A stretch of 10,528 nucleotides of DNA from Lachnospiraceae bacterium (GTDB taxonomy: Bacteria > Bacillota > Clostridia > Lachnospirales > Lachnospiraceae). The notes below the pieces were generated by a model. The model saw only the letters and a list, made by a program, of their open reading frames with translations, had not been told where the DNA came from and searched no databases. The stretch is taken from contig JAAUZS010000028.1 of assembly GCA_014804495.1 (NCBI GenBank), positions 1 through 10,528 on the forward strand, read 5' to 3'. This document shows, one piece after another, positions 1 through 5,069 of this stretch. The translations under genes and the position numbers were made by a program. Numbering within the stretch: position 1 is the stretch's first letter; each line of letters opens with the position of its first letter.

Positions 1-1
1 G

Positions 2-163
2 ATACTGACGACAGAGGAATCATGGATTTATCTGGAGATAACAAGCTGGGGTGTACAGATAACAGGAAAAGATGATGCAGGCGGGATTAGATTTTGGCTG
101 GATAAGGAGTATTTTATCGACACGCCGCTCTGGCATTATATGGAGCCAGGTTTTTATCCGTAA
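2..163 (+). CDS. C-terminal fragment of an unrecognised protein (5' end outside window)
   Basis: An open frame enters from the left edge and stops at TAA 161-163, giving 53 residues that start ILTTEESW and end in HYMEPGFYP. The fragment is rich in aromatic residues (WIYLEITSWG) and has the beta-strand look of the other proteins here. I do not recognise a family. Its ending matters: the last codons (GFYP then stop) lie inside a repeat whose second copy encodes DFYPKLDK in the same relative frame at 3796-3822. This gene is therefore probably a relative, at least at its 3' end, of the broken gene at 2630-3822. That suggests the array of related genes continues to the left of the window. Confidence 0.6.
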   Translation: MLTTEESWIYLEITSWGVQITGKDDAGGIRFWLDKEYFIDTPLWHYMEPGFYP

Positions 164-242
164 TTGGATAGATGATACCAGAATAAGTAAGATGGCAGTT
201 TGGTATGGCAACATGGCGGATGTGATTGTATAATAAATATGA
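151..242 (+). repeat. Promoter repeat, copy 1
   Basis: These 92 bases align without gaps to 3798-3889, with 75 of 92 positions identical by hand count. The repeat covers the last codons of the upstream gene, the short intergenic region and a promoter with a perfect TATAAT. The two copies are followed by unrelated genes, so the similarity stops where the cargo begins. Confidence 0.85.
205..234 (+). promoter_or_regulatory. Probable sigma-A promoter for the 260-868 gene
   Basis: A perfect -10 box TATAAT lies at 229-234. ATGGCA at 205-210 matches 4 of 6 positions of the -35 consensus, with an 18-bp spacer. Both hexamers and the spacing are conserved in the second repeat copy at 3852-3881, which supports a real promoter. 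Transcription would start near 241, about 20 bases before the chosen start codon. Confidence 0.6.
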
Positions 243-259
243 AAAGGCAGGCGAGCAGG

Positions 260-868
260 ATGAAGAGAGATAAATTCGTTAAAATAATGATTGTAGTATT
301 GTGTATCGGATTATTGATACTAAAACCTAATATTATGGATAAAATTGGTAAACAGAAAATATATGGATTAATTGAAGTGCCTGCAATTCATGGATGTAAT
401 GATACATGGGAATGGATGAGTGAATTGGAAACGTTTGGCGCCCTTACAGTGTATTACAAAGAATGGTATCTGAGGGATGATGTATTATTTATATTCTTGC
501 TTTTTTTCGATGATAGCAATAATTTCGATATATCTACCGCAGTAAATTTATCTGAATCGGACAAAGTAATAATGTATCTGGGTGCGGAATATGATTACAA
601 AGAAAAGAAACTGACATATAATCCAGTGTATATCGTGCAGGGAGAATCGGATAATAAAGAGGAATATGCAGATGAAAAAAGTATTGATGAATGCTTGAAT
701 AAATACGGCTTAACAAGACAAGACGTGAAAGAATATCAGGAGTATGCAATTTACGATGTCATAGTAAAAACATGGACAAATGCACATATAACGCAATGGT
801 ACTGGTTTGAGAGCTTGAAGTTGAAAATGTGCAGGGTGGAGGACAATACGTTTCATTTTGAAGATTGA
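260..868 (+). CDS. Small membrane-anchored protein, possible TipC-like immunity protein
   Basis: This gene encodes 202 residues. I chose ATG 260 because AGGCAGG lies at a normal distance upstream; an in-frame ATG at 239 and a TTG at 200 have no ribosome binding site and overlap the promoter. Residues 6-22 (VKIMIVVLCIGLLIL) form one membrane segment after a basic start, so the rest is probably outside the cell. Residues 141-174 contain KYGLTRQDVKEYQEY followed by YDVIVKTWTN. This resembles YGITWEEVED and the ILGTWF segment in the 7590-9257 product and YDIIIGSYLDN in the 6427-7596 product. From memory this pattern recalls TipC-family immunity proteins, which protect against secreted LXG toxins; I cannot confirm that. 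The gene sits alone between the promoter repeat and a terminator, in the same slot as the DUF3990/DUF3791 pair of the second module. Confidence 0.75.
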   Translation: MKRDKFVKIMIVVLCIGLLILKPNIMDKIGKQKIYGLIEVPAIHGCNDTWEWMSELETFGALTVYYKEWYLRDDVLFIFLLFFDDSNNFDISTAVNLSESDKVIMYLGAEYDYKEKKLTYNPVYIVQGESDNKEEYADEKSIDECLNKYGLTRQDVKEYQEYAIYDVIVKTWTNAHITQWYWFESLKLKMCRVEDNTFHFED

Positions 869-898
869 AGAAATGATATAAACTACATTATTATTGAT

Positions 899-935
899 AG
901 CTATTTAGATTCAGCAAATCCGAATAGCTTTTTTT
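899..935 (+). terminator. Rho-independent terminator after the 260-868 gene
   Basis: A 13-base arm AGCTATTTAGATT (899-911) pairs with AATCCGAATAGCT (917-929) across the 5-base loop CAGCA, with one G-U pair and one A-C mismatch. A run of T follows (929-935). The structure is conserved in a second copy at 4861-4896. Confidence 0.8.
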
Positions 936-970
936 GCTTTTTGAAGAAAAATTCATTTAATTTAATAGAT

Positions 971-1009
971 ATGATGCAAAAATGATGCAAGCACGATTTA
1001 AAATATAAA
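971..1009 (+). promoter_or_regulatory. Tandem 11-bp-period operator and -10 box for the 1074 gene
   Basis: ATGATGCAA occurs twice (971-979 and 982-990), an exact 11-base period, and a -10-like TATAAA lies at 1004-1009. No good -35 hexamer sits at the expected distance; the second repeat occupies that place. The 20-base motif is identical in the second copy at 4931-4950, while the bases just downstream have changed. Seven-base direct repeats with a 4-base A/T spacer are how PhoB/OmpR-family response regulators bind. An activator-dependent promoter is therefore my inference. Confidence 0.5.
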
Positions 1010-1073
1010 TTATGGAAGAATAAATGAAGCCTACAGCTTTTGTGAAATTTTGATAGGGAGGTTTAAAACCGTC

Positions 1074-2546
1074 ATGAAAAAAGGAATTATTGTAGGTTTT
1101 ACCGGAATGCTTTTGCTCGTTTTTTTTATAGGATATATAATGATTCATTCAGAAAAGGCAGATAATGTTTTACTGCCAAAATTAGAGGGAATGCTTGAAA
1201 ATAATTTTTTTGAGAATGTCGGACGTATTGAATATATTAATTTAATAAATGCAGAGATAGTTGATTCCGTAGATATATATGACACCCTGAACAGTAACAT
1301 CTTCGGAAAGGACATGCTTTCATGGTTCAGCAATGAAACAAAACAGAAAATTGAGGACTATGCCGAGTCGGTCAAAGGTGATTTTATAGAAGTATGGAAA
1401 GAAGACAGTATAGTTCCGAAGGGATTGGTAATTGAGTTAGAGAATATGATTTATCAGTCGCTTGACAGCAGCGTGAATAGATATAACTGGGAGGAAATAC
1501 AGCAAAGCATTTATTTTGAAACCATGAAAAATCTTGGTGAGGAGAAGTATCACCCGGATATGGAAGAGATGAAAAGGCTGTTCCCAGAGTTGAATGATGC
1601 TGGTTTGAATCTTGATTCTGTTTATGATGCATACCGGAAAGTATACGGGGAATATTGTTTTGATTTGTTTCATATACCTACGCCTGATAGTGACAATTAT
1701 GTTTTTGCAACAAGTTTGGGAGGAACGGCAGGTATTTGCGAGATTTACTTGACGAAACTGGTAAATGGAGAGTTTGAGACAATAAGTTATTTTGAAACAC
1801 AGAATGCCGGATATGGTAGTGTAATTCAATATGAGGGTGAATTTTATTACATTTTCTTGCAGAATAATTATAACCTAAAAATTTATGACGGGGTTCGTAT
1901 CTACAAGTTGGGAGAGAATATGGCATATGAAAATCTCCAGATAAAGTATCTTCCCTATGATTTTGTCTGGAAGAACCTATATAATACGTCCGAAGGTAAG
2001 AAATGGGATAGCTATGTCAAGAGCATACAGGAAGAAATAACATCGGATGAATATCTGGACAATGGAACGGATGGAAGCGGGTGGAAAGTGTATTTTGGAG
2101 ATGAAGAGGAAGTAGTAGAAGAGTTTATCGTGCCTGAAAATGAAAAGAGATATTCCGTCAACGAGTATTATAAAATAGATTTTACGAATACAGGTATTCC
2201 CATATATATGAGAAAGTCGAGTTTCGAACCATCCAACACGGATTCGGTATGGCATTTACAAAGTCGTTTCTATATACGGAATCAACAGGATGACTCTATT
2301 GTGACGTTGCAGAACATGGAGCTTAATTCTGCCATACCTAATAGTAAGAATCCGGTATTAGTGCAGATGTGGTTTAAGGAAATGGAAGGGAAAGTTTATA
2401 CATTCTGTCTGTACCATGTGTCGGATTACAATTATATGCTGAATGTGGTCAGATTAGAAGGAAATGAAGTAAACCGTATACGGACGGATATTTTGTCGCC
2501 GCAAAGACATTTTGTTTTAACAGAGGGAGAAAGATTTTTTTATTAG
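1074..2546 (+). CDS. Membrane-anchored extracytoplasmic protein, family unknown
   Basis: This gene encodes 490 residues from ATG 1074. GGGAGG at 1056-1061 is 12 bases upstream, a little far; the in-frame TTG at 1050 lies too close before it. Residues 5-24 are hydrophobic (IIVGFTGMLLLVFFIGYI) after MKKG, with no lipobox, so I read a signal anchor or uncleaved signal peptide. The rest is acidic and aromatic-rich. It has an apparently helical first third (to about residue 190) and a beta-rich remainder with strands such as YEGEFYYIF and KVYTFCLYHV, reminiscent of propeller- or lipoprotein-like folds. I recognise no family or catalytic motif. A run of eight T at 1120-1127 lies in the anchor codons. 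It is the first gene after the tandem-motif promoter and is followed by the 2630 lipoprotein 83 bases later, with no terminator between. Confidence 0.75.
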   Translation: MKKGIIVGFTGMLLLVFFIGYIMIHSEKADNVLLPKLEGMLENNFFENVGRIEYINLINAEIVDSVDIYDTLNSNIFGKDMLSWFSNETKQKIEDYAESVKGDFIEVWKEDSIVPKGLVIELENMIYQSLDSSVNRYNWEEIQQSIYFETMKNLGEEKYHPDMEEMKRLFPELNDAGLNLDSVYDAYRKVYGEYCFDLFHIPTPDSDNYVFATSLGGTAGICEIYLTKLVNGEFETISYFETQNAGYGSVIQYEGEFYYIFLQNNYNLKIYDGVRIYKLGENMAYENLQIKYLPYDFVWKNLYNTSEGKKWDSYVKSIQEEITSDEYLDNGTDGSGWKVYFGDEEEVVEEFIVPENEKRYSVNEYYKIDFTNTGIPIYMRKSSFEPSNTDSVWHLQSRFYIRNQQDDSIVTLQNMELNSAIPNSKNPVLVQMWFKEMEGKVYTFCLYHVSDYNYMLNVVRLEGNEVNRIRTDILSPQRHFVLTEGERFFY

Positions 2547-2629
2547 TTATGCAGAATGGTGATATGGATAAAGAGTTGGATGAAAAGGTACACAAAAGAG
2601 AGGCATTTTTCATTTGGGAGGAATTTATC

Positions 2630-3703
2630 ATGAAAAATCAATTTATAAAAGTATATAAATGTATATTACCAGTAGTTATTATCGGTATTTCTATTATCAT
2701 TTGCACCGCCTGCTGCAAAGAAGATGAAGAACAGAAGATGATGGCATCAGTTTTAGGAGCTGGATATATAAATGACGATTGGAATAACGGAATGCAGATT
2801 CTCAATGTCAGACTTGCAGAGGAGTGGGAGACGCTCAAGGAACAGCCGGATAATTTGACAGAGGATGATGGCGAAGTAGTAAATGCGAATGAGGAAAGTA
2901 CAGAAGATAATACGGCAGTATCTCAAACGGACGAAGAAGGTAAAGAAGATGAGTGGGATGTTGACTTTGAAGTTATAAGAGATGGATATATATATTACGA
3001 ACAACGGAATGAAATAGATATTTATTATCCGCAGCTTATTGGTTTTAATGATTCTGCGAAAGAAGAGCGGATTAACGCGTTGATTGCAGAAGATGTAAAG
3101 AAAATAATAGGAGATAAAAACAAGGATGGCGATAATACTCTATATTGCATTAGCTTGGACTATGAAATAAAATTTTTGAATGAACGAATAATCAGTATTC
3201 TCTATAAGGGAATGTATGGCTATATCATGCCGGGGCATGGACTGAATGCGAAAGCGATAACGACTACAATAGATATAGAGGAAGAAAAAGTAATTACTTT
3301 AAAAGATGTGGTTACCGATTTTTCAGAACTGAGTGATATGTTAATGGCAGATGAATTTGAACACGTTACAATGTGGGAAGGGTCAACAGGAGGGTGTCAG
3401 ATCAGTTGGATATTTAAATCAGGGGAAGTATTGGAAGAAAACTTGAGGGAGACATATCAGCAATGGTATACGGATGGTAATAATTTTGTAGTCATTACCG
3501 AGAATACGAGGGCAGATTATAACGAATATTCCATAAGTAACGAGTCAGTTAAACATATATTGGATGAAGATTTTTTAGGAAAACTGGAAAAATTGTATAG
3601 TCATTCATCAGAAGAGGAATACATAGAAGAACATGGAAAGATAATGCAATGCCTTGAAGAGCAAGGGGCGACAATTGTCCACCATGGGCATATTTCTATG
3701 TAA
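2630..3703 (+). CDS. Lipoprotein-like protein with RsiV/PdaC-type (DUF4163/DUF3298-like) domain; C-terminus frameshifted
   Basis: ATG 2630 follows GGGAGGA (2616-2622) by 7 bases; the longer frame starting at 2549 has no such site. The 357-residue product begins with a basic end and a hydrophobic run ending CTACCKEDEE. Cys28 is the likely lipidated residue, although Cys at -3 is unusual. Residues 12-69 match the leader of the 9260 gene at 36 of 58 positions. After an acidic, low-complexity linker, residues about 126-230 show YYPQLIGF, a following RINALI helix, strands with IISILYKGMYGY and GHGLNAKAITTTIDIE, then ITLKDVVTDF. This order resembles the DUF4163/DUF3298 domains of RsiV (a lysozyme-binding anti-sigma factor) and PdaC (a peptidoglycan deacetylase); no catalytic NodB domain is present. 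The frame ends abnormally in HHGHISM, and the expected C-terminus continues in another frame to 3822. Confidence 0.7.
   Translation: MKNQFIKVYKCILPVVIIGISIIICTACCKEDEEQKMMASVLGAGYINDDWNNGMQILNVRLAEEWETLKEQPDNLTEDDGEVVNANEESTEDNTAVSQTDEEGKEDEWDVDFEVIRDGYIYYEQRNEIDIYYPQLIGFNDSAKEERINALIAEDVKKIIGDKNKDGDNTLYCISLDYEIKFLNERIISILYKGMYGYIMPGHGLNAKAITTTIDIEEEKVITLKDVVTDFSELSDMLMADEFEHVTMWEGSTGGCQISWIFKSGEVLEENLRETYQQWYTDGNNFVVITENTRADYNEYSISNESVKHILDEDFLGKLEKLYSHSSEEEYIEEHGKIMQCLEEQGATIVHHGHISM
2663..2836 (+). repeat. Shared leader segment, copy 1 (partner at 9293-9466)
   Basis: These 174 bases align without gaps to 9293-9466. They encode the end of the lipoprotein signal and the segment VLGAGYINDDWNN, which is VLGAGHINDNWKN in the partner. 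Thirty-six of 58 residues are identical. Downstream of the segment the two proteins have unrelated domains. Confidence 0.8.
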
Positions 3704-3822
3704 GCGAGGATTTTGACGAAGTTCTCTGGAATGACATAGCAGCAGGAAAAGATAGTGAGTATCCGGTATTATATCTGGATGAGTGGAGGAATTCGGATTT
3801 TTACCCTAAATTGGATAAGTGA
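3658..3822 (+). pseudogene. Out-of-frame C-terminal tail of the 2630 gene
   Basis: A second frame, offset as if one base had been lost, is open from 3658 to TGA 3820-3822. It reads PWAYFYVSEDFDEVLWNDI and ends in EWRNSDFYPKLDK. It has no start or ribosome binding site of its own. Its last codons align, in the same relative frame, with the coding 3' end of the gene at 2-163 inside the 92-base repeat. That argues this was the ancestral reading frame of the 2630 gene. The shift must lie between 3658 and 3703; GGGG at 3665-3668 is the likeliest place, because a fifth G would join the two frames. It could be a real mutation or an assembly error in the homopolymer. Confidence 0.65.
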
Positions 3823-3889
3823 TGCCAGAACGAGGAAGATAACAGTTTAGTATGGCAACATAGCGAATTTGGTTGTATAATAAAAATGA
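3798..3889 (+). repeat. Promoter repeat, copy 2
   Basis: This is the partner of 151-242, aligned without gaps with 17 differences, most of them transitions. It includes the end of the frameshifted tail and the promoter of the DUF3990 gene. Confidence 0.85.
3852..3881 (+). promoter_or_regulatory. Probable sigma-A promoter for the DUF3990/DUF3791 pair
   Basis: A perfect TATAAT (3876-3881) stands 18 bases after ATGGCA (3852-3857), exactly as in the first copy at 205-234. The expected start of transcription near 3888 leaves a leader of about 50 bases before the start codon. I see no clear attenuator in that leader. Confidence 0.6.
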
Positions 3890-3940
3890 TATTTTGCTCT
3901 GCCAAAACAATAATTAGGAAGCCGGGGTGAGCTGCATTTG

Positions 3941-4411
3941 ATGCTCTATCATGCAAGTAATGAAATAGTGGAATTTCCGGAAGTGCGAAAAACTAAGTAT
4001 ACAAAAGATTTTTCGTGGGGATTTTATTGTACAACTGATTTTGAACAGGCAGTGAGATGGGCTAATCGTGGAGAAGGTAATCCAATTATCAATTACTATT
4101 CCTATGAACCCAATAATGAATTGTCTATTTTGAAATTTGATAATATGACAGACGAATGGTTAGATTTCATTGCCAGATGCCGAAGTGGAGAAACTCATCA
4201 ATATGATATCGTAGAGGGACCGATGGCAAATGACACTGTATGGAACTATGTGAATGATTTTCTTTCAGACAGGATTAGCCGAAAGCAGTTTTGGGCATTG
4301 GCAGAATTCAGATATCCAACACATCAGATAAGTTTTCATACACTATCGGCGCTTAATTGTTTAGCCTTTGACAGGAGTGAGATTGTTTATGACCGAAAAA
4401 GAAAAAAATGA
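3941..4411 (+). CDS. DUF3990 protein, probable ADP-ribosyltransferase-fold toxin
   Basis: This gene encodes 156 residues from ATG 3941, placed 9-10 bases after GGGGTGA (3924-3930); a TTG one codon earlier is less likely. The start, MLYHASNEIVEFPE, followed by KDFSWGFYCTTDFEQAVRWA (residues about 23-42), is the DUF3990 signature. The His4 in LYHAS and the GFY.T motif fit the NAD-binding core of ADP-ribosyltransferase-like folds, to which I understand the family is assigned. Further family-like segments are YDIVEGPMANDTVW and HQISFHTLSALN. There is no signal peptide, so it should act in the cytoplasm. The 3' end overlaps the DUF3791 gene by 23 bases, pointing to translational coupling. A toxin of a toxin-antitoxin pair is the natural reading, but activity and target are inference. 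Confidence 0.85.
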   Translation: MLYHASNEIVEFPEVRKTKYTKDFSWGFYCTTDFEQAVRWANRGEGNPIINYYSYEPNNELSILKFDNMTDEWLDFIARCRSGETHQYDIVEGPMANDTVWNYVNDFLSDRISRKQFWALAEFRYPTHQISFHTLSALNCLAFDRSEIVYDRKRKK

Positions 4412-4832
4412 TTTTTTTTATGTTTGTTCATTGATTGAATATATTGCCCGCCAAACAAAAAACAGGCGTGGCGTTATTGTTGAAGCTTTGGGGAAAGACG
4501 GAATTGAAAAACAGTTATATGATGCAGAAGTAAATCATTGTCTTTCGTTTGAGCAAGTGAGCGACGAGGTAATTGAGCATTATAAAATACAGAATGGTGA
4601 TTTTGATACGATTACGGACTGTAAGTATACAGTTCCGGGTTTTATGGATATTGGGAAGTTATATAGTATCATGATTGAAGATTGTGCTCAACCGGGAAAA
4701 GAAGTGGATGAACTGCTGAAAATATTTTCTTCATTTATAAGTGACAAAATATCAGACTTTCAAACAGATATTTATTACCAGAATCCCAGCTATTTGGAAT
4801 GTTCTTATGAGGCGGGATATTTGTTGGATTAA
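4389..4832 (+). CDS. DUF3791 protein, probable partner/antitoxin of the DUF3990 protein
   Basis: This gene encodes 147 residues from ATG 4389, with AGGAG at 4373-4377 inside the upstream gene; a TTG at 4368 is the alternative but precedes that site. Residues 1 to about 65 fit DUF3791: MTEKEKNDFFYVCSLIEYIA, then a helix with VIVEALGKDG, then SFEQVSDEVIEHY. A second part, about residues 85-147, starts DIGKLYSIMIEDC and runs through SFISDKISDF to SYEAGYLLD. It looks like an all-helical extension seen with this family. The gene overlaps the DUF3990 gene by 23 bases and ends 28 bases before a strong terminator, so the pair forms a closed two-gene unit. The toxin-first order is less usual for toxin-antitoxin operons. 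The protein is cytoplasmic; the neutralising role is inferred from pairing. Confidence 0.8.
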   Translation: MTEKEKNDFFYVCSLIEYIARQTKNRRGVIVEALGKDGIEKQLYDAEVNHCLSFEQVSDEVIEHYKIQNGDFDTITDCKYTVPGFMDIGKLYSIMIEDCAQPGKEVDELLKIFSSFISDKISDFQTDIYYQNPSYLECSYEAGYLLD

Positions 4833-4860
4833 GAAAAAATATAAATAAATAATTATTGAT

Positions 4861-4896
4861 AGCTATTTGGATTTAGAAAATCCGAATGGCTTTTTT
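4861..4896 (+). terminator. Rho-independent terminator after the DUF3990/DUF3791 pair
   Basis: AGCTATTTGGATT (4861-4873) pairs fully with AATCCGAATGGCT (4879-4891) across the loop TAGAA, using two G-U pairs, and six T follow. Compared with the first copy, base changes in the arms mostly keep pairing, as expected for a selected RNA hairpin. Confidence 0.85.
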
Positions 4897-4930
4897 AATT
4901 TTTATAGGAAAAGCCGTTAAATTAATAAAT

Positions 4931-4969
4931 ATGATGCAAAAATGATGCAATATTGCTTTAGAATATAAA
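4931..4969 (+). promoter_or_regulatory. Tandem 11-bp-period operator and -10 box for the 5070 operon
   Basis: The two ATGATGCAA units (4931-4939, 4942-4950) and TATAAA at 4964-4969 keep the same mutual spacing as at 971-1009. No -35 box is visible at the right distance. The conserved block is thus the best candidate for the control site of the four-gene operon starting at 5070. Confidence 0.5.
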
Positions 4970-5069
4970 ATGTGGAAGGAATATTTTCCTGAATTTGATT
5001 TTTATTGGGCTGGATAGGGATACATATTTGTAGAGCAGGATTCTGCTGTCATCATCATGAGGAGAAAAG

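Larger units (their letters stand above)
891..1017 (+). repeat. Terminator/operator repeat, copy 1
   Basis: This region aligns to 4853-4977 with a net 2-base gap. It contains the terminator, an AT-rich spacer, the tandem ATGATGCAA motif and a -10-like TATAAA, followed by a shared TGGAAG/TGGAAGGA. Similarity fades before the start codon on the right and in the cargo gene on the left. Confidence 0.8.
4853..4977 (+). repeat. Terminator/operator repeat, copy 2
   Basis: This is the partner of 891-1017. The terminator, the AT-rich spacer and the tandem ATGATGCAA motif occur in the same order and nearly the same spacing, although the upstream cargo and the downstream gene both differ. Confidence 0.8.

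Noticed and set aside
200..259. Earlier starts (TTG 200, ATG 239) for the small anchored protein
   Set aside because: They fall within or just after the -35/-10 promoter and lack a ribosome binding site; ATG 260 has AGGCAGG upstream and begins directly with a basic end and membrane segment.
962..990. Minus-strand promoter using TTGCAT (990-985) and TATTAA (967-962)
   Set aside because: The -35 matches consensus at only 3 of 6 positions, and no supported minus-strand gene lies downstream. The tandem 11-base arrangement is better explained as a regulator site.
957..1148. Minus-strand open frames, such as the one across the intergenic region and those inside each large gene
   Set aside because: They have no ribosome binding sites, their composition mirrors the + strand genes, and most lie wholly opposite better-supported coding sequence.
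2549..2629. Upstream extension of the RsiV-like lipoprotein gene to ATG 2549
   Set aside because: The extra 27 residues would put charged sequence before the signal peptide. A strong GGGAGGA site lies only 7 bases before ATG 2630, and nothing similar precedes 2549.
2544..2633. Possible TAG readthrough extending the 1074 gene to TGA 2631-2633, which overlaps the next ATG
   Set aside because: The frame is open and gives an ATGA overlap. However, the encoded peptide is arginine- and tryptophan-rich, unlike the acidic protein before it, and it contains the next gene's ribosome binding site. Chance openness is the simpler reading.
3661..3672. Programmed frameshift at the GGGG run
   Set aside because: No canonical X XXY YYZ slippery heptamer is in register with the upstream frame, and I see no clear stimulatory hairpin directly downstream. 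Mutation or sequence error is more likely.
5034..5047. Small hairpin AGCAG-GATT-CTGCT before the 5070 gene
   Set aside because: It has only five base pairs and no T run, so it is not a terminator; the leader shows no recognisable riboswitch.
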